A DNA stretch of 64,000 bases, from contig OZ244933.1 in NCBI GenBank assembly GCA_965222065.1, positions 2,356,001-2,420,000 of the forward strand, in the 5' to 3' direction. This DNA comes from GM7GCV1 sp965222065. GTDB lineage: Bacteria > Pseudomonadota > Gammaproteobacteria > Pseudomonadales > GM7GCV1. Below the pieces are notes generated by a model. It did no database searches, was not told the DNA's origin, and saw only the letters and a program-made list of their open reading frames with translations. Of this stretch, positions 60,902-64,000 are shown piece by piece. The stretch's first letter is position 1. Each line of letters starts with the position of its first letter. The translations under genes were made by a program, and so were the position numbers.

Positions 60902-63900
60902 ATGAACAAATTACAGTCTCTCTCAAACAGTGTTGCCAATCATGTCCGACATGGCAGATCAGTTGCCGTTATGGGCACATTGCTGTGCCTGTCTGCACCT
61001 GCAATTTCCCAGGATATTGAAATCTATAGCGCGACGCTGGGTACGGGCGATGCCGGTACGATTAATCCCAACCTGCTGTTTATTGCCGATACATCCGGCA
61101 GTATGGCCGAATATGTTGCAACCGAGGTTACCAGGGATACCGGCAACTACGATCCGGATTTTGACTACGGCGATGATGGTGACGCGGCCGATGATGACTA
61201 CATCTATGTCTACGATTCGGTAGAGAGTTACAGCGGCGTTTATATCACGCCGGCCCAAAACGCCTGTCAAACCATTGATACGACATGGGCGAATAATCCC
61301 GAGTACCCGGTTTATTTTGGCCAGGCCATGCAATGGATTCCGCAGCTGGTTGAAGTCGAAGTGGAAGAAGCCGTTGTTTGCGTCGAGGACAACGCGGAAG
61401 CGACGGTGGAATACAGCGGCCTGTTGGGTACGGAAAACGATGGGTGGCAAACCATTGCCACATTTGACCATACACAGATTACCGGCGGATCCATGGAACT
61501 GGATGTCACCCCTGTTGATGGTTATCGACCAAGTTTTTTTGTTGCATACGGTGTGGATGGACGTTTACAGGTGAGGGAAACAGATTCCGGTGGGAACCCG
61601 ACTGGCTTCTGGTCGACAACTTCTTGTATTCTCGATACCAATCACAACAGTTCCGATAACTGTACGCTTGACTACTCGAGCATTCCATACACATATTTTG
61701 AACTCAGGATTTCCCTGCGCTCGGAATCAGAAACCTATAGCTCCTGGTTTTTCGGGACGACTCCGGCGCAAGACATCAGCCACGAAACTGTCTTTAGCTA
61801 CAACATTGGCGGTGTGACCTATTCCGATGGTGAGGGCGGCGCCTGCACTCCTTCGGATCCCGTTTATGACACAGTCGAAGACGGCGATTGGACAGGTAAC
61901 CTGCAAATTGGTGAAACCGATGAGTTTATCCTGGAGTGCGAGGCCGATGCTGGTGAGCATGGCCGAACGGATGCCTCTCCACTGACCTATGCTGCCCTCT
62001 GTGGTACAGCAAATTGTGCTGACCCCTATTATGTCAGCTCCAACGGGATCGACTGGACTACCACCGGCGTTGAGCATAAATACTTTATGGATGGCAACTA
62101 CCACGATTACCTGAACCGGCCACTGACCGTAGAAGGTGAGCGTGTCTGGGAGGTCGCCCAGACCTATTATGACTGTGACTATGATGGTACAAATTGTTCT
62201 GTGGAATACAGCTCACCATATAGTCTGGAGACCTGGTGTGACGAGAACGAAAACGACATTTTCTACCGGGAAGATGATGACACCTATACCCCGGTTGGTA
62301 ACTACCAGGACGCCTATTTTACCGATTCGGTAAACGACCCCGGAACGGTCTATACCTGCCAGACCAAGCAGGAAATCATGATTGACGCGCTTTCGGACAT
62401 GGCATCCTCCATGACCGGTGTAAATCTCGGGTTAATGCAATTTAACACCTCCCAAAGCAGCAGTTCAGATGGCGGGACCGTCACCTTTTCGGTCAGGGAT
62501 ATTGATGCCTACATGGGTGGCGGCATGAGCTCCACCAGCTCGGATGACTCGAGTCACCCCAGTGTCCGTTCTTCCATCCTTTCTGAGATCCAGTCCTTGC
62601 CTGCCTCTGGTGGTACACCACTGTCAGAGACCATGTACGAAGCCTATCGCTATTTTGCCGGTTTGGGTGAGGTGAACAACCGCTCGGATCTGGATGACGA
62701 TTACCAGGAAAACATTGATGAATCTCCCAATGTGGACTGGAGCGGTAACTACAACTTCATGGACAGGGATTTCAGCTCGAATGGAGAAAGTTACGACAGT
62801 CCCATCGACCACAGCTGTCAGTTGAACAATATCGTCTACCTGACCGACGGTGAGCCTTCTGGCGATACCAGTATGGACGGTACGATAGAGTCACTCGTGG
62901 GTAACTGTGATGGCAACTGTCTGGATGAGTTGGCCGGCTATATGTATAACAACGACATGATGGCCAATAACATAATTGATGGGGTCAACAATGTCACAAC
63001 CTACACCATCGGTTTTGATATTGACTTTGATCTGCTGGAACAAACAGCACAGGCGGGCGGCGGTAGTTATTACATTGCTTCCAACTACTCGGATCTGATG
63101 GCTGCATTCCAGGAAATCCTGGTGAATATCGCCCTGTCCGAGCCTTCTGTACTGGTGGCACCGGCGGTGTCGGTAAACGCCTTTAACGAGTTGCAGCATC
63201 GCGATCAAATCTATTACGCCACCTTTAAGCCGCGTTCCACGCCCAAGTGGGAGGGTAATGTGAAGAAATACACGATTACCGGGGACGGTATCGTGATGGA
63301 TAACAGTGATCCCCCCACCAATGCCATTGATCCAGAAACAGGCTTTTTCTCCACCTACGCCCAGAGTTACTGGTCGGATACACCGGACGGTGCCTATGTG
63401 GAAGTGGGCGGTTATCGGGAGCAGCTGACAAACACACGAAACGTCTATGTAGATGGTGAATCACTGGTGTTGGGTGTTCCGGGCACCATTAACCAGCTGC
63501 AGCCATACTCCAGTATTCTGTCGCCAGGCTCACAGTTAAAGTTATCTTCGACAGGTGCGGCAGATTCCGCTGAGGCAGCTGATCTGCGCGACTGGATCCT
63601 GGGTATCGATATCGACGATGAAGATGACGATGGCGATACGACCGATGCCCATCAGTATGCTGGCGAGTCATTGCACAGTAAGCCCTTTGTTATCACCTAT
63701 TCGGGAACTTCCGAAGCCGATGCACATGACGTACTGATTGTGACTACCAACCAGGGTGTGCTGCATGCGATTGATGCGCGCAACAACATGGGCACGGAAA
63801 TGTGGGCCTATATCCCGGATGAAACCATCGACAACATCAAGAAGTACCGGGACGACCCCACCAATACCGAGCACGTCTACGGGCTGGATGGCGAAGCCAC

Positions 63901-64000
63901 TGTCTGGACGACGGAAGCTGCGGATAGCTCGCCGACCAACTTCAACGTCGAAACAGCCTATATGTACCAGGGTATGCGACGTGGCGGTGACAAATACTTT
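60902..64000 (+). CDS. pilY1: Type IV pilus tip adhesin PilY1, 5' part (runs off the window)
   Basis: The frame is open for 1,033 codons to the window edge. A signal peptide (GTLLCLSAPAISQ) is followed by a von Willebrand A-type MIDAS start IADTSGSM (D63, S65, S67). The next vWA helix appears only near 487 (KQEIMIDALSDMASSM), with later MIDAS residues in YLTDGEPS (T648, D649), so about 410 residues are inserted in the domain. An Asp-rich stretch (DIDDEDDDGD, about 902-912) may bind calcium. The C-terminal propeller begins at about 925 (SKPFVITY, VLIVTTNQGVLHAID). The stop lies outside the window. Confidence 0.88.
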   Translation, partial: MNKLQSLSNSVANHVRHGRSVAVMGTLLCLSAPAISQDIEIYSATLGTGDAGTINPNLLFIADTSGSMAEYVATEVTRDTGNYDPDFDYGDDGDAADDDYIYVYDSVESYSGVYITPAQNACQTIDTTWANNPEYPVYFGQAMQWIPQLVEVEVEEAVVCVEDNAEATVEYSGLLGTENDGWQTIATFDHTQITGGSMELDVTPVDGYRPSFFVAYGVDGRLQVRETDSGGNPTGFWSTTSCILDTNHNSSDNCTLDYSSIPYTYFELRISLRSESETYSSWFFGTTPAQDISHETVFSYNIGGVTYSDGEGGACTPSDPVYDTVEDGDWTGNLQIGETDEFILECEADAGEHGRTDASPLTYAALCGTANCADPYYVSSNGIDWTTTGVEHKYFMDGNYHDYLNRPLTVEGERVWEVAQTYYDCDYDGTNCSVEYSSPYSLETWCDENENDIFYREDDDTYTPVGNYQDAYFTDSVNDPGTVYTCQTKQEIMIDALSDMASSMTGVNLGLMQFNTSQSSSSDGGTVTFSVRDIDAYMGGGMSSTSSDDSSHPSVRSSILSEIQSLPASGGTPLSETMYEAYRYFAGLGEVNNRSDLDDDYQENIDESPNVDWSGNYNFMDRDFSSNGESYDSPIDHSCQLNNIVYLTDGEPSGDTSMDGTIESLVGNCDGNCLDELAGYMYNNDMMANNIIDGVNNVTTYTIGFDIDFDLLEQTAQAGGGSYYIASNYSDLMAAFQEILVNIALSEPSVLVAPAVSVNAFNELQHRDQIYYATFKPRSTPKWEGNVKKYTITGDGIVMDNSDPPTNAIDPETGFFSTYAQSYWSDTPDGAYVEVGGYREQLTNTRNVYVDGESLVLGVPGTINQLQPYSSILSPGSQLKLSSTGAADSAEAADLRDWILGIDIDDEDDDGDTTDAHQYAGESLHSKPFVITYSGTSEADAHDVLIVTTNQGVLHAIDARNNMGTEMWAYIPDETIDNIKKYRDDPTNTEHVYGLDGEATVWTTEAADSSPTNFNVETAYMYQGMRRGGDKYF

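Noticed and set aside
1..64000. CRISPR arrays, transposons, phage genes, tRNA and rRNA genes
   Set aside because: No regularly spaced repeats, transposase motifs, integrase, structural phage genes or tRNA T-loop/acceptor patterns were seen on either strand.

Overview
The window reads as a chromosomal segment of a free-living, probably marine gammaproteobacterium. The strongest evidence is the gene order rpsT / murJ-ribF-ileS-lspA-fkpB-ispH followed by a minor-pilin cluster ending in pilY1, which is typical of Pseudomonas- and Cellvibrio-like gammaproteobacteria. A split class II ribonucleotide reductase (nrdJa-nrdJb), an ANR/FNR-type box, a Fur box and TonB-dependent uptake agree with this. 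I cannot name a genus. No phage, insertion sequence, CRISPR array, rRNA or tRNA was recognised.

Layout. 1-7 kb: the end of a SAM methyltransferase, an FkbM methyltransferase plus a membrane sulfatase-type enzyme (minus strand), then an exported AGE-family sugar epimerase, a lipoprotein metallo-beta-lactamase-fold hydrolase and a luciferase-like flavin monooxygenase. 7-15.3 kb: an accessory catabolic block (exported sialate-O-acetylesterase-like esterase, HisD-like dehydrogenase, Fe-dependent alcohol dehydrogenase, CoA-acylating semialdehyde dehydrogenase, IclR regulator, GntP permease). An ATAC-N5-GTAT palindrome stands before both the esterase and the alcohol dehydrogenase. 15.4-18.7 kb: a Fur-controlled TonB receptor and a PepSY membrane protein. 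18.7-22.6 kb: universal stress protein, GDPD phosphodiesterase, TruC-type pseudouridine synthase, CvfB-like S1 protein and a small DksA-like zinc-finger protein. The stress-protein and zinc-finger genes each have an FNR-family palindrome at about -41.

22.6-30.2 kb is a self-contained regulatory unit: a sigma-54 promoter with upstream TGTCCG/CGGACA repeats drives a MacA/MacB-like export module (adaptor, ATPase, two permeases) followed by its own NtrC-type response regulator and histidine kinase. 30-36.4 kb: flavin reductase, DeaD helicase, a DUF3833 / MFS / chalcone-isomerase-like trio, a protein phosphatase and a beta-carbonic anhydrase. 36.4-44.5 kb: a 1,523-residue single-chain biotin carboxylase/carboxyltransferase, then nrdJa-nrdJb behind two NrdR boxes. 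44.6-49.2 kb: a methyltransferase-acyltransferase pair facing an unrecognised polytopic membrane protein, and a diguanylate-cyclase gene broken by a frameshift.

49.2-64 kb: rpsT on the minus strand, the housekeeping operon murJ to ispH, and then the type IV pilus minor-pilin cluster (two FimT/FimU-like pseudopilins, PilV, PilW, PilX, a small exported protein, PilY1 running off the end). The pilin cluster carries several strong RNA stem-loops, one of which pairs the whole Shine-Dalgarno sequence of the first pilin gene. Functions are assigned from family resemblance read by eye. Promoters and operators are pattern matches and have not been tested.
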